From Ziziphus jujuba (taxonomy: Eukaryota; Streptophyta; Magnoliopsida; Rosales; Rhamnaceae): a stretch of DNA of 64,000 nucleotides. Under the pieces are notes generated by a model. That model worked only from the letters and a program-made list of their open reading frames with translations. It was not told the origin of the DNA and made no database searches. The stretch covers positions 13,599,001-13,663,000 of the forward strand of contig NC_083385.1 in the NCBI RefSeq assembly GCF_031755915.1. The letters are read 5' to 3'. Made by a program: the position numbers and the translations under genes. Numbering within the stretch: the first letter of the stretch is position 1; every line of letters begins with the position of its first letter. Below are positions 1 through 10,350 of the stretch, piece after piece.

Positions 1-2213
1 ATTCATATTAAACTTTATCAATTTTCAAATTATAAATTATGTTTGCATTTTTGCACTTATAATTTTTTAAAAAAATGTTGGTGCATATTATGTGACTAAT
101 ATTAAATGATATCAAATTTCGAATTAAAATATATTAAAAATGGAGATTTTTGTATGTAGTTTTAGAATTTTATGTATTGGCATTTTCTAGTTTTAATTGA
201 TATAGTTTAACATTAATGGAAAAAAATGCTATTAAACCGTATGAGTCTAAAACAAAAAAAACTTAAATCGAAACAAATTGAAAAATTATAAAATTTAATT
301 GTTGAGTTAAAAAATTGTAAACTTAAATTATTACTTCAAAAGTTTAAGGTATTAAAATACAATAAACGGTCCTAAATATTTATCAATTGCGAAAATAATT
401 TTAGTACCCCAAAAAAAAAAAAAAAAAAGTTGTGAAAAGTGTTTATTTTCAAATCGTTATTGCTTAAGAAGTCGCTGAACCGTCCAAAATGATGAAAGGG
501 ACCTTCTGGAAAATCACGAAAAGTAAAAAAAGGGCTTAAGTAACTTTTTAGAGCCCAGTTCTTAAAGTCCACTATCACCATCCACTCTCGGCCCTAATTA
601 AAGTCTGTTGGCCGCAGTTCATTTTTCCAGCTAAAATAATAATAATAATAAGTAAAAAAGTAAAAAACAAATTGTTAGTTGCTATTATTTTTTTTATTAC
701 AAGTTTAGGGGAGGGGATGTTTTATTCAAATTAAGAATTGAATTTTGAACCTGAAGGTGTATTACCATTGAGGCAAGCCTAGGATTATAATCGGATGGTC
801 AACACTAATTTAATTTCATTTATTTATATATAAATTAGCAAACAATTTTGCACAAAATATTAGTAAACAATTAAACATTAATTTTCTTAATTTTCAAAAC
901 CTTATCCCTTGCCAAGTTTTGGGATGATGATTTCTCAGTAGATTTCATCCTTTGCCATCATTTCGTTTCTGTCCTTAAAACCTAACCCTTGGAAAAAGTC
1001 TTTAATCTACTCTTTTTATTCAGACCTTGCTTTAGCTGTAAAGCCTGTAATCTATAATCCTTAACTTATTATTATTATTATTATTGTTATTATTTTATTG
1101 TTGAAACTCAGCTCATTGATTTTGACTTTTGAACTATATAACGAATGAATAAATACTGTATATATTCAAATAACAGCCATCCATCCCAAATAGCCGCCGG
1201 GGGGGAAGGAAATAAATTGGAGCAGTATAGAATAAAAATCATTAAAGCCCTTTGAAACAAGTAATAGAATTGTTCATTTTCCTCGTACTAAGGTCATACT
1301 AAAACTCTGTTTGATACAGCATTTGATAAATAAAAATACTTTTTAAAGTTTAAAAGTTATGGTTAATTTTCAAAAAAATGCTTTAAACCTTTACAAAAGC
1401 AGAAGCTGCTTAAGCTATACTAAACAGTATTTAACTCTTCAAATATTTGCTTTTTCTACTTTTTTTACTATATGTAGCTTCCATTTTGAATTAGTTTATC
1501 AAATTAATTAAAACCCCCTCTGTCCAGATCTAGTTTGAACTTGTTATATCTATCTATGATTTGTTAGATCCGTATGTGATTTATATAATTCTCGGTCTTT
1601 TAGTAGCTTTTTTTTATACCCCTTTCTCTCTCATTGTCTCGTGTCCTTGTGACTGTCACGAAAATTCCATTTTTAACACCCACCACTAAAGCAAACATAT
1701 CAAAGTTGACACTTTAATCATGAGAAGCACCACCACTATCACCGCCAACTCAGCTGGAGCTTATAATTTCCATTCATCACGGCTCCATTCCGCTTCTCAA
1801 TCATTAATTAACAATTTGATCATTTCAAACTAATTTAATCATTAAAAAACCAAATCCTACAACCACTAAGAAAAGTTAAACCCCACCACAAACACCCCCC
1901 CCAACCAACACATAAATCTGCTAACCTTCATGCCTGAAATCTTGAAACCAGAGCCCCAAAAACATATCAAACAATAAAATACTATATATTCATCCTAATG
2001 ATTCAAATTAAAGTTAAAAATCAAAATGCTAATAAAGAAATATTAAACAAAAGACTTAAGAGGCATGCGAGCAAATTGTTCCCAAAGTGTAAGGAAAAAA
2101 AAAAAAAAAAAACATTTTTTCTTTCTTTGTTGATGAGGAGGAGATGATGATGATCTTTTATACTCTTTGTATTCAAATTAACCCCACCATCCACCATACA
2201 CCATCTTTAACTT
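1..2213. other. AT-rich intergenic region
   Basis: No convincing gene on either strand. The stretch holds poly-A/T runs, short TAA/TTA repeats near 640 and 1070, a stretch near 735-800 that vaguely resembles a decayed tRNA-like SINE, and a pyrimidine/CA-rich stretch near 1870-1910. The last part is probably the 3' flank of the minus-strand gene that ends at 2214. Confidence 0.6.
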
Positions 2214-3296
2214 TTAGACGTACATAGGAAAGTTTGCATGCGAAAGTTCCTTTAGCCATTCATACGTTCGGTGATGTGACAAAGCTTGCTTTCCTTGCTG
2301 CTGGTGCTGTTGCTGCTTTTGCTTTTGCTTCTTCCTCATCATCTTCAACTCTTTCATGGCATGCGTTTGCCCACTGTCATTGGCCACATTAAAGCTACTG
2401 CAACTAGTTTTACTTGCACTATAACTCCTGTTCTTCATGATTATAGCGTTTGAAGCTACTGTTTCGATTGAACATCTGCATCCGCTTAAGAATTTCTGTC
2501 TCTTCTGTTTGACCTGATCCTGTAAGTTCAAATTCACATCCACCTTGCTACCATTAGTGGCTGCAATACCACTACCAGTTGCATTTTCACTATTAACACT
2601 GCTGTTGCGACTCACCGATGCTCTATTGGCTCTGCTATTACTGCGAACCACCTTGAACTCTTGCAAATCTATATCGGGTGTCCGAACCAAACCCATCCTG
2701 AAAAAATCCCAAATCGAAGATTTTTGATTTCTGCTACTGATTCTTTCAAGCCGTGCACTTGAGGCTCTGATTTGGGGTTTTGGACTAGGGAGAGAATGGA
2801 AATTGTTTCTGATTCTTGACTCGGAAGTAACCCTTGTAATGATGTTCATGGTGGAATTGTTAGAGCTGCTGGTGCTGGACGAGTGTTGATAGCTTCGGCC
2901 GCTGCAGCAGCTACTGCTTCCACTGCTAATGCTTCTGAACCCGCCTAATGAGCCATGGTCCATGGATTCGGACCTAGATATGCACCGGCTAGCGGTCCGG
3001 CTATCATGCCGGCCGAAATTACACAGCCCGTTGTCGGAGCTGATTGAGAGACGCAGTGGCAGAATCTGTCCCTGAAAGAATACCTCATCGGCCACACACA
3101 TTTCCAAACCACCACCCACCGAAACAAAATCAAATTCTTCATGAACTGTTTCAATAACCTGGCCACCTTCGTAATTACTTGGTTGTTGATTCCCTTCTTT
3201 CATCAAATTGACAGGCAAATCACAGAGTGAGACATCTTCTTCTTGGTCTTGCTCAGAGCATCTGTCTTCATCAGCAACACTGCTTGTTTTTTCCAT
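2214..3296 (-). CDS. Uncharacterised plant serine-rich protein (360 aa)
   Basis: Intronless gene for a 360-residue protein. The open frame runs further upstream to 3656, but I take the ATG at 3296 as the start, because the upstream part is low-complexity CT-rich sequence typical of a 5' UTR. Visible features are an acidic N-terminus, then a conserved block with ADEVFFQGQILPL near residues 65-80, a long Ser/Arg-rich disordered middle, a second block with SIWDFFRMGLVRTPDIDLQE near the centre, a basic K/Q-rich stretch (poly-Q-like) and a C-terminal HRTYEWLKELS motif. The 'ADE.FF.GQILPL' block is shared with plant families of unknown function (At1g22250/At1g78170-like, DUF1645-like, MAKR-like). 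The MAKR kinase-inhibitory tail is not evident, so I do not assign that function. Cellular role unknown. No signal peptide or membrane segment is seen. Confidence 0.8.
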   Translation of the reverse strand: MEKTSSVADEDRCSEQDQEEDVSLCDLPVNLMKEGNQQPSNYEGGQVIETVHEEFDFVSVGGGLEMCVADEVFFQGQILPLRLSISSDNGLCNFGRHDSRTASRCISRSESMDHGSLGGFRSISSGSSSCCSGRSYQHSSSTSSSNNSTMNIITRVTSESRIRNNFHSLPSPKPQIRASSARLERISSRNQKSSIWDFFRMGLVRTPDIDLQEFKVVRSNSRANRASVSRNSSVNSENATGSGIAATNGSKVDVNLNLQDQVKQKRQKFLSGCRCSIETVASNAIIMKNRSYSASKTSCSSFNVANDSGQTHAMKELKMMRKKQKQKQQQHQQQGKQALSHHRTYEWLKELSHANFPMYV

Positions 3297-3420
3297 GGAT
3301 ATCTCCACAGAAAGAAAGTATAATAATGTTGTTTCAGTTACTGTTTTGGGGTCCTCCTTTGAAAGAGTAAGGGATAAAATACTGAGAGATTTATACAAGC
3401 AGATGGTAAATATTTGAAAT

Positions 3421-3500
3421 GAGAAAGAGAAAGAGAGTGAGAGAGAGAGAGAGAGAGAGACACAGACAAGAAAAAGAGTGAGGGAGAGAGAGTGAGGGAG
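3421..3500. repeat. (GA)n/(CT)n microsatellite in 5' UTR
   Basis: GA-rich tract on the plus strand, meaning a CT-rich leader in the sense of the minus-strand gene at 2214-3296. It lies between the predicted TATA box and the start codon, the usual place for CT-rich 5' UTR microsatellites in plants. Confidence 0.75.
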
Positions 3501-3748
3501 ACATGTGGAATATAAAGAAATAAAGCACATTGTGATTCCTGAAAAAGCAATAAATAAAGAGTAGCTAAGCAATGAAAGAATAGTGGCAGGAGAGCCAAAA
3601 TTACAATTAGTGTCCCTTTTTCTCTTGTTTGAGAGTGTAAGATAGAAAAACTGCAACTTCTGGGGTCGGCCACTAGCACAGCGAGTATGTCTTTCTGTTG
3701 TCTCGCTTTCAATATATTGTTTGTTTGGTAAGACGTCAAGTGGGATCG

Positions 3749-3757
3749 TTTATATAT
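3749..3757 (-). promoter_or_regulatory. Candidate TATA box
   Basis: Read on the minus strand, this is CCATATATAAA, a good plant TATA box. It is about 450 nt upstream of the ATG at 3296, which implies a leader of roughly 400 nt containing the CT tract. It is an inference from position and motif only. Confidence 0.45.
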
Positions 3758-3759
3758 GG

Positions 3760-6542
3760 CACACAAAATTTTTGAAAAAAAAAAAAACTTTTATGAGTCT
3801 CAAAATCAAAAAATTCTAATAACTTGATTTAAGACGCATCAATTTCCTTTCAACCTTTAATTGTATGATATTGGGTTAATGGAAAAGATATAAAGCAAAA
3901 AGCTTTTTCCATTATTGATTGGTTAGCCAAAAACACAAAAAGAAAGCAAGGCTTTGTTTTTGCTTACTTTTTAGAAGTTTTTAACAGGTGGAGCCTCAAA
4001 AGCAGGATTTGATGTATAGGTTGATATATGCAGAGGCGAGAAGAATTTTAATGTCATTGTGATGGACAAATTGCGACTTGTAAGTGATAGAAAGTGACTA
4101 TAGGGGCCTTTTTTACAATCTTCTGGAAGGAAAAGCAAGCGTGATGGCATTTTACAAAAGCTCTTTATGCGATATTTTTTTGTTGGTGCTTACAAAATTC
4201 TCACTGATAGCAAAAACTCATTGATTAATTTCTTCATACACTTGATATACATTACACTCTTTCTAGTGCTTAATTAATCAGCTTTTCAAGGACAAAAAAT
4301 TGTCTCCGCGCTATTCTTCTAATAGAGAAGAGCAAAAAAATTTAAAAAGTTAAAAACCCACCTCAAAATTAATAAGTTGTTCCGGCGGTTCTTGATAAGG
4401 TGGTCCTTAGTAATCTAATTTGCTAACGTAATGGCTTTTTCAGTAATTATAGACTTGCTTATTTATTATCCTTAATAAGGGTATGTATGTCTAATATAAA
4501 ATGTATATATTATCTTTCAGAATTTTAAAAAGAAAGAAAAAGAAAGTATATATTAATCTCCGTCCAAAAAAATGTATACACTATGTTTGCAATAGCACAG
4601 CTTGCAACATTTAAATTTTTATTTATCAAGTAAATTCCTGATGTTTTAAAAATAAAATAACGCATCCAAGCAAGAAAATAGTAGGGTTTCCAAAAAAAAT
4701 AAAAAAAGGTAAGAAAAAAGTATAAGAAGAGCAATCAATTAGCAACTTCATAAGTGTATTAAGAAATATAATATACAACTCTTTGAAAATGAAAGAAATT
4801 AGATATATATTTTGAGCCAAGATGTACTTGCTCTAATTAGCTTCTACTTAAAAAAGGCACGATTACATGTAAAATTAAAATTAAATAAATATGGAGGTGG
4901 CTTTTGGCCTAGAATAAAATTAACTCAATATAAAAATTAGAATTAGACTTCAAGTTAAAACTGATTAACATCTTCATAATTATGAAGAGACATTTGTGCA
5001 GTTTATGATTTTTTTTTTTATTTTTTTTCCTCTTTTAGCCAAGTGATCTATATCACAGGCCGGTCTTTGGTTAGTAATATATCATAGACTTCTAGAATAT
5101 GATTATCCAAAATCCATTATAGTTTGTATTTGTTGGTTAATTGTCTCCATCCGCCTGCCGTTTCTGAGAACATTCTTTATATGTACAGCAGAGGATATAG
5201 AAATAGATAATCAAGGGAATATAGCAAATTGAAAAAGGATCGTGAAATAGTTTTAATGGATTTTATAATTAATTTACAAGAGTAGTTAATTTCTAAGTAC
5301 TGATCATCATATATGGTATAGCTTTTTCCTATTAAGATCCTGAATATCTAAAAAAATTAATTATCAGCGTATATGCACAAATAAATTAATCTAAAAGTTG
5401 TCATTCTCAAAGACATTGAATCTTTTAGCATATTTATCTAATTCCATCATACTCACAGTAGCGTGTATAATGAAACGAGTTGTACTAATCCAAATGAAAT
5501 TAACAATTTTTTTTTCAGTCTACCATTGGTCTATGATTCAATATGACTTTTTTTGTTAATAAATTTTAATTTCGATACATAACAATAAAGACCACGATAA
5601 CATAAAATTAAGTGTTTCTGAAAGTAAATTGATGTATTTGAAGATTAACATTAAAAATAACAAAAAATAAAAAAACAAAGGTGATTTGTTTTTGAGGTGA
5701 TCATTAATTTATAGTTTTTGTATTAAATCCGAAATTCAGAAAGAAAATACTCGGCCCTAATGATTGGGCCTAGAAGGCAGCGGGCTAGGTCCTGTCTCCA
5801 AATATACACATCTTGGGTGGATCAACATTTAGGCCCTATAACTAGGGTCAGAAGTCGAAAAAGTACTGGACCATTTCATGGTTCAATGCTATTATTCTAA
5901 TCACCTAATCATGAACTGAATCCCACCATGTGGCTATCACCTATTTCACTGTTCGCATTTGACCAAAATTAGCCATGGACCCCCGCCGAGTTGCATTCTT
6001 TTTCGTTGCCAATATTCTTTCTCGTTTTATTAATTTATTTATTTTGTTTTTAAAAAGAGAGAGAATAATTAAATTCAAAATTATTTACATATACTGTTGA
6101 CTTCTGGAGATACTATTGTTCACAAAAATCAAAGGTACGCCCGTGTTCTGGGCCTTCTGGCGTATAGTGCCATACTGACAAGTGATAAATATTAAAATTA
6201 ATGACTCCGTAGAAGAATACAGATGAAGTTTTTTTATTAAAATTATCGTTTAGTGTATACAATAATACTATAAACAATGTATAAAGAAAACGTGAATGTA
6301 TACAGTTCTAGAGCTTGTGTATATGGAATCTAATCGCCGTTTCACGTTTCTCTAAGATGAGTCCAACTACGGTTTACCATCCTCGATGGTGATATTAGTG
6401 GACTACACGGAAAGATTTGGTGATGTGGATCGTCTTGTTTTTCATTTCATTCTTGTTTATCCGTTTTCTTTTTGTTGTTTTCCCCATAAATTTGAGTTTT
6501 ACTTGCTTTATTACTGAAGTGGCATAATAATACCTTTTGGTT
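3760..6542. other. Intergenic region without recognised genes
   Basis: AT-rich non-coding sequence. The longest open frames are lysine/phenylalanine-rich artefacts of A/T tracts and match no family I recognise. No RNA gene or terminal-repeat structure is evident. Confidence 0.55.
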
Positions 6543-6550
6543 ATGGTAAT
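6543..6550. repeat. 8-bp target-site duplication, left copy
   Basis: ATGGTAAT directly before the element at 6551. An identical copy follows the element at 7695-7702. Eight bases is the size made by hAT transposases. Confidence 0.85.
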
Positions 6551-7694
6551 TAGGGGTGGGCATGGATTAGGTTGGTTTGGTTTTGCACCGAAATACAATC
6601 CAATCCATACATATCGATTTTTCTAATTTACAATCCAAACCAAACCACTGAAATATTAAAACCAAACCAAACCAAACCATTTATGATCGGTTTGGTTTGG
6701 ATTGGTTGATCGGTTTGAAACTTACTAATTTATAAATATATAATACAAATAAAAAATTTTCCAAATTTAAAATATAATTAATAAATTATAATTATTCAAG
6801 CATAAAATACAATTAGAATAATATAACATAGTTCAAAATAGAAAATAAAGAAGAAAATATAGCAAATGATACACATCATGCACTTATTAAATAACAAATA
6901 TTAATGTCATCATCTCACTCCTATAAAATCAAATTAAAATTGTTAGAACAAATAATGTAAAATAATATATTCGTCAAAATTCATTCACTCAAGAATCAAT
7001 GCATAATTCCTTTTTTTTTTTTTCTTAACCTTAAAACTTTGGTAAATTATAAATCAATCAACGTTGACAGGTTCACTAATTTTAGTTGATTTTGTAAGCT
7101 CTACAAAGATCAAAATAATAAAATTAGTAATAAATTATATTTAAACATTTATATATATATAAGTAACAATTGGATATAATATATGTAGATATATATATAT
7201 ATATATATATATGATGGGGATGTAAAAAAAAAAAATATATATATATATATATATTATGGTGATGGTGATGGATTGGTGGTGGGCGGCAACAAAGGTAAAT
7301 GTTTAGTTTAGGGTTACAACTTATAATTTGATTTGAGATTTAGGATATGGAGATGTAAAAGAATATATATATATATATATATATATTAAAAATCAATATA
7401 TAAAATGAAAAAAAAAATTAAAAATTAATATATGAAAATGAAAAAAATACTCTAAAATTAATATATAAAAATGAAAAAAATAAAAAATATATAATTTTTA
7501 GTTATATAATATATTATTTGGATTGGATTAGATTGGATTGGATTTATATTTCCAATCTATAACCAATCCAATCCATACAATTTATAATATTTTTAACCCA
7601 ATCCAATCCAATTGATATAAAAATTTAATTCAAATCGTTAAAAATGGATTGGATTGGATGGGTTGAACGGGTTGGATTGGATTTTGTCCACCTA
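6551..7694. mobile_element. Non-autonomous hAT-type element (1,144 bp)
   Basis: The left end reads TAGGGGTGGGCATGG. The right end, read on the opposite strand, is TAGGTGGACAAAATCC, giving short imperfect inverted termini starting TAGG. The flanks are perfect 8-bp duplications (ATGGTAAT), which fits the hAT superfamily. There is no transposase reading frame. The subterminal zones are packed with short direct repeats: GGTTTGG-type in the left about 170 bp and GGATTGG-type in the right about 190 bp, in both orientations. The centre is AT-rich with several (AT)n microsatellites. Dense subterminal repeats of this kind are the usual transposase-binding arrangement of hAT elements. The element was presumably moved in trans by a relative elsewhere in the genome. 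Confidence 0.85.
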
Positions 7695-7702
7695 ATGGTA
7701 AT
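7695..7702. repeat. 8-bp target-site duplication, right copy
   Basis: ATGGTAAT, identical to 6543-6550 on the other side of the hAT-type element. Confidence 0.85.
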
Positions 7703-8004
7703 TCTATTAAGAAAAAAAAAGAAAGAAAAAAAGAAACAAGGAGATACGTACAAATATCCATCAATATTATATATATATATATATATATATATGTGAAATC
7801 ATCGAATAAAATAAATTAAGAGAAACACTGCCCACAAAGAAACAAAAAACATATATATTGTGATGAAAGTCGTAGATTCTAAAAGCAAACATAACAAAAA
7901 GAAATTAGCCTGAAGAGATGCATAAAAGAAATAAAATAAAAAAGCTAGTCATATCAAACGCTATCTTATTCTGTTAAAAAAACAAAGAAAAGGAAAAATA
8001 AGAT

Positions 8005-8274
8005 TTATGGGATTCCAATGCGGCTAATGGCATCAGCCGCCGGAACCTCAGCCTGAGAGTTGACAGAACCGCCGGAAAGAGTAGGGGCATCGGTGGAGCC
8101 ACCGGCACGGCCAGGTTTAGGTTGAAGATGGCCTTGGGTTCCATACCCCTGTTGCTTGTAGTCCTCCAAATCCTTGTATTGTATATACGGACTGTCATTC
8201 ACTGGCAGACCTTCATACTTTCCTTTCTCTTCGTTCTCTGGCTTTCTTTCCCTGTGCTGCTGCTTGTTCTCCAT
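8005..8274 (-). CDS. LEA18: LEA group 6 protein (PvLEA18-like, 89 aa)
   Basis: Small intronless gene for a very hydrophilic 89-residue protein. The order of motifs is that of late embryogenesis abundant group 6 (PvLEA18 family): a charged N-terminus rich in K/E/R, then GLPVNDSPYIQYKDLEDYK near residues 22-40, QGYGTQGHLQPKPGRAGGST near 41-60 and the APTLSGG motif near 63-69, ending in a short variable tail. Family members are small disordered proteins that accumulate in seeds and in tissues losing water. They are thought to protect proteins or membranes, without enzymatic activity. The length is normal for the family, no cysteine or hydrophobic segment is present, and the frame is intact. Two ABRE motifs lie 115-150 bp upstream and agree with ABA and drought control. 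Confidence 0.92.
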   Translation of the reverse strand: MENKQQHRERKPENEEKGKYEGLPVNDSPYIQYKDLEDYKQQGYGTQGHLQPKPGRAGGSTDAPTLSGGSVNSQAEVPAADAISRIGIP

Positions 8275-8387
8275 TATCTCTTTGACGGTTTCACTATCAG
8301 CTAATCAGCTTTTTTAGTTTTTCCATGGCCATGCTTTTTATGGCCTTTCCATTATTATTTCTCGGAGATGTTGACACCTCAACGCTT

Positions 8388-8426
8388 ACGTGTCTCTCAG
8401 TTTAGAGACTTAAAACTATACGTGTC
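8388..8426 (-). promoter_or_regulatory. Pair of ABRE motifs upstream of LEA18
   Basis: ACGTGTC occurs twice, at 8388-8394 and 8420-8426, 32 bp apart and about 115 and 146 bp upstream of the LEA18 start codon. This is the core of the abscisic-acid response element bound by ABF/AREB bZIP factors, and paired copies are typical of functional ABA-responsive promoters. A CATAAAAAG sequence at about 8333-8341 on the minus strand could be the TATA element. Motif-based inference. Confidence 0.55.
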
Positions 8427-8429
8427 GAG

Positions 8430-10350
8430 TAGAGAACGTATTCTGTAACATTCATGGTTAAAAAAATGCCTTGCGGATTTGATTGTTGATATATTCTTCT
8501 TCTGCGCACGGTCAACCAAGAAGTTTTAAAACCATTTTTCGAGGAAAGATTTGCAAGAATCAAACTCGCTTGGAATTTGGTGTACGGAGAATTCAGGATA
8601 TGAGTTGGACGTTTTCTGAGTTTGTTTATTTTATTTTTATGTTACTGTTTTTCAAGGATCAAATTCTGCATGGCGTGGATGTGTATAATTCATTCATTAA
8701 TTAAAAGAAATTCGATTCACATGTATGAAATATCGGTACAAATACAATATCAACAAAAATATATTCACCAAAAAAAAAAAAAAAAAGAAAAAAAAAGAAA
8801 ACCGTAAGTACATATTGTTGCATACTGTAACAAGTAGATAGTAACTTTTCTTTTATCTCAATTATAGTCCACATATTTTTGTTATGTTTTTTTTTTTTTT
8901 TTCTTCTTTTTTTGGCGTTGGAAATTTAGATATGAGAGACCACTCAAAAAGTTCAAAATTACACATTCGTTGCCAACACAAGTAAGGCCCTTTTGTCCTA
9001 TCTTTTATATAATTTCCTTTACTGAAAGTCATTTTGTGATGGACAAATTGTACTCATAATTTAGTTTGGGGATTAAAGGAGAAACTTTGCTGTTAGGATT
9101 TTTCAGGAATTGCGGTTAATTGATCAAAAGTGAAATATATCGTTTCGAAGTAAAATTTTTCACAAGTCTTTTATGCTAATTATTTAATGTAATTACATCT
9201 ATATAACGGTAACTTTGAAGGACTACAATGGTGATGACGTCAGAACTGGGTGGATGAACAAAGCATGTGTTACCCTCAAGATTAGGAGAAAATTAACTGT
9301 AGCTACATAAGAAATACTATAAGGTAGACATTTAATTTCTTAAAAAAAAAAAAAAAGAAAAAAAAAAAGACAACGTACGTAGAGCTGGGACGATAAGATC
9401 AAGAGAATCAAACATTTGTGGCTGGTCTTTTTGTTTGTTTTTTTTTTTAAAAATAAAATAAAATAAAATTTAAGGCATGCAAAATTGCATTGTCCTTCCT
9501 CATCTTATACTAAGACTGCCAAATTTTCATTGAAGTAGGAGCTACAAAATGGACAATTAGCTTCTAGTAACAGCTCAAATGCTGACTTTCCAATATATGG
9601 ATCTTTTATTAGTTTTTTTTTTTATTTTTTTTTTATCCTTATATAGGTTTGCTTTGTTAACATAGCAAATATTTAATCACATATATTTTTTTTAAAATTT
9701 AATTATGTTATCATCCATTGAATCAACAATGTATAATTAAGATTGAAAAACAAATAAAATAAATATAGAAAAAACCAATCATACCTTTCCCATCAAGCAA
9801 AAATTAATTTTTTTTAATGAAATAACAGGCAAAAATAAATTATATGCACGGTAATCTATCATCCGAAATAAAACTTTTGGCTAGATATATATTAACAAAC
9901 CCACACCAAACCCTCCTCCCCCCCTTCTTTTTTTATTTTTTTTAATTTTTTTTTCCCTCTCATAAAAATTAAATAAGAAACAGAATGCTTTGCTAAACGG
10001 AGAAATGAGACCGCCAATAGTAGCTAAACAGAGAAATACTTATATAATTGTTTATTAAATTAATCTTCAACAAATGCAAAAGGCATGTACATTTGCCAAA
10101 GAATACTGTACACTAACAAAGGAAACATCTCGCCTTCACCCCTTTTTTTTTTTTTTTTTTTTTTCCTCTCTCTCAGAGATCAACATCAAACATTGCAATA
10201 CAGCTTCCATGGTTAGCCGAAAACAATTAAACAAAGAGCTTGAAATATTCTTAACACTTAAACGAAGATCAATAACACCGCTCTTTGAGCCGGTGAGATC
10301 GATATTAAATAATTTAAACATGTCCTAATTGCTTCTCTTTCTCTCTCCTA
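8430..10350. other. Intergenic region between LEA18 and the subtilase
   Basis: AT-rich, with many poly-A/T tracts (for example near 8770, 8890, 9340 and 10140). Short open frames here are simple-sequence artefacts. The part just below 10350 is probably the 3' UTR of the subtilase gene. Confidence 0.55.

Noticed and set aside
2945..3766. Other frames over the serine-rich gene (73-142 codons) and the upstream extension of the main frame to 3656
   Set aside because: They are shadow frames or CT-rich leader sequence. The conserved protein begins at the ATG at 3296.
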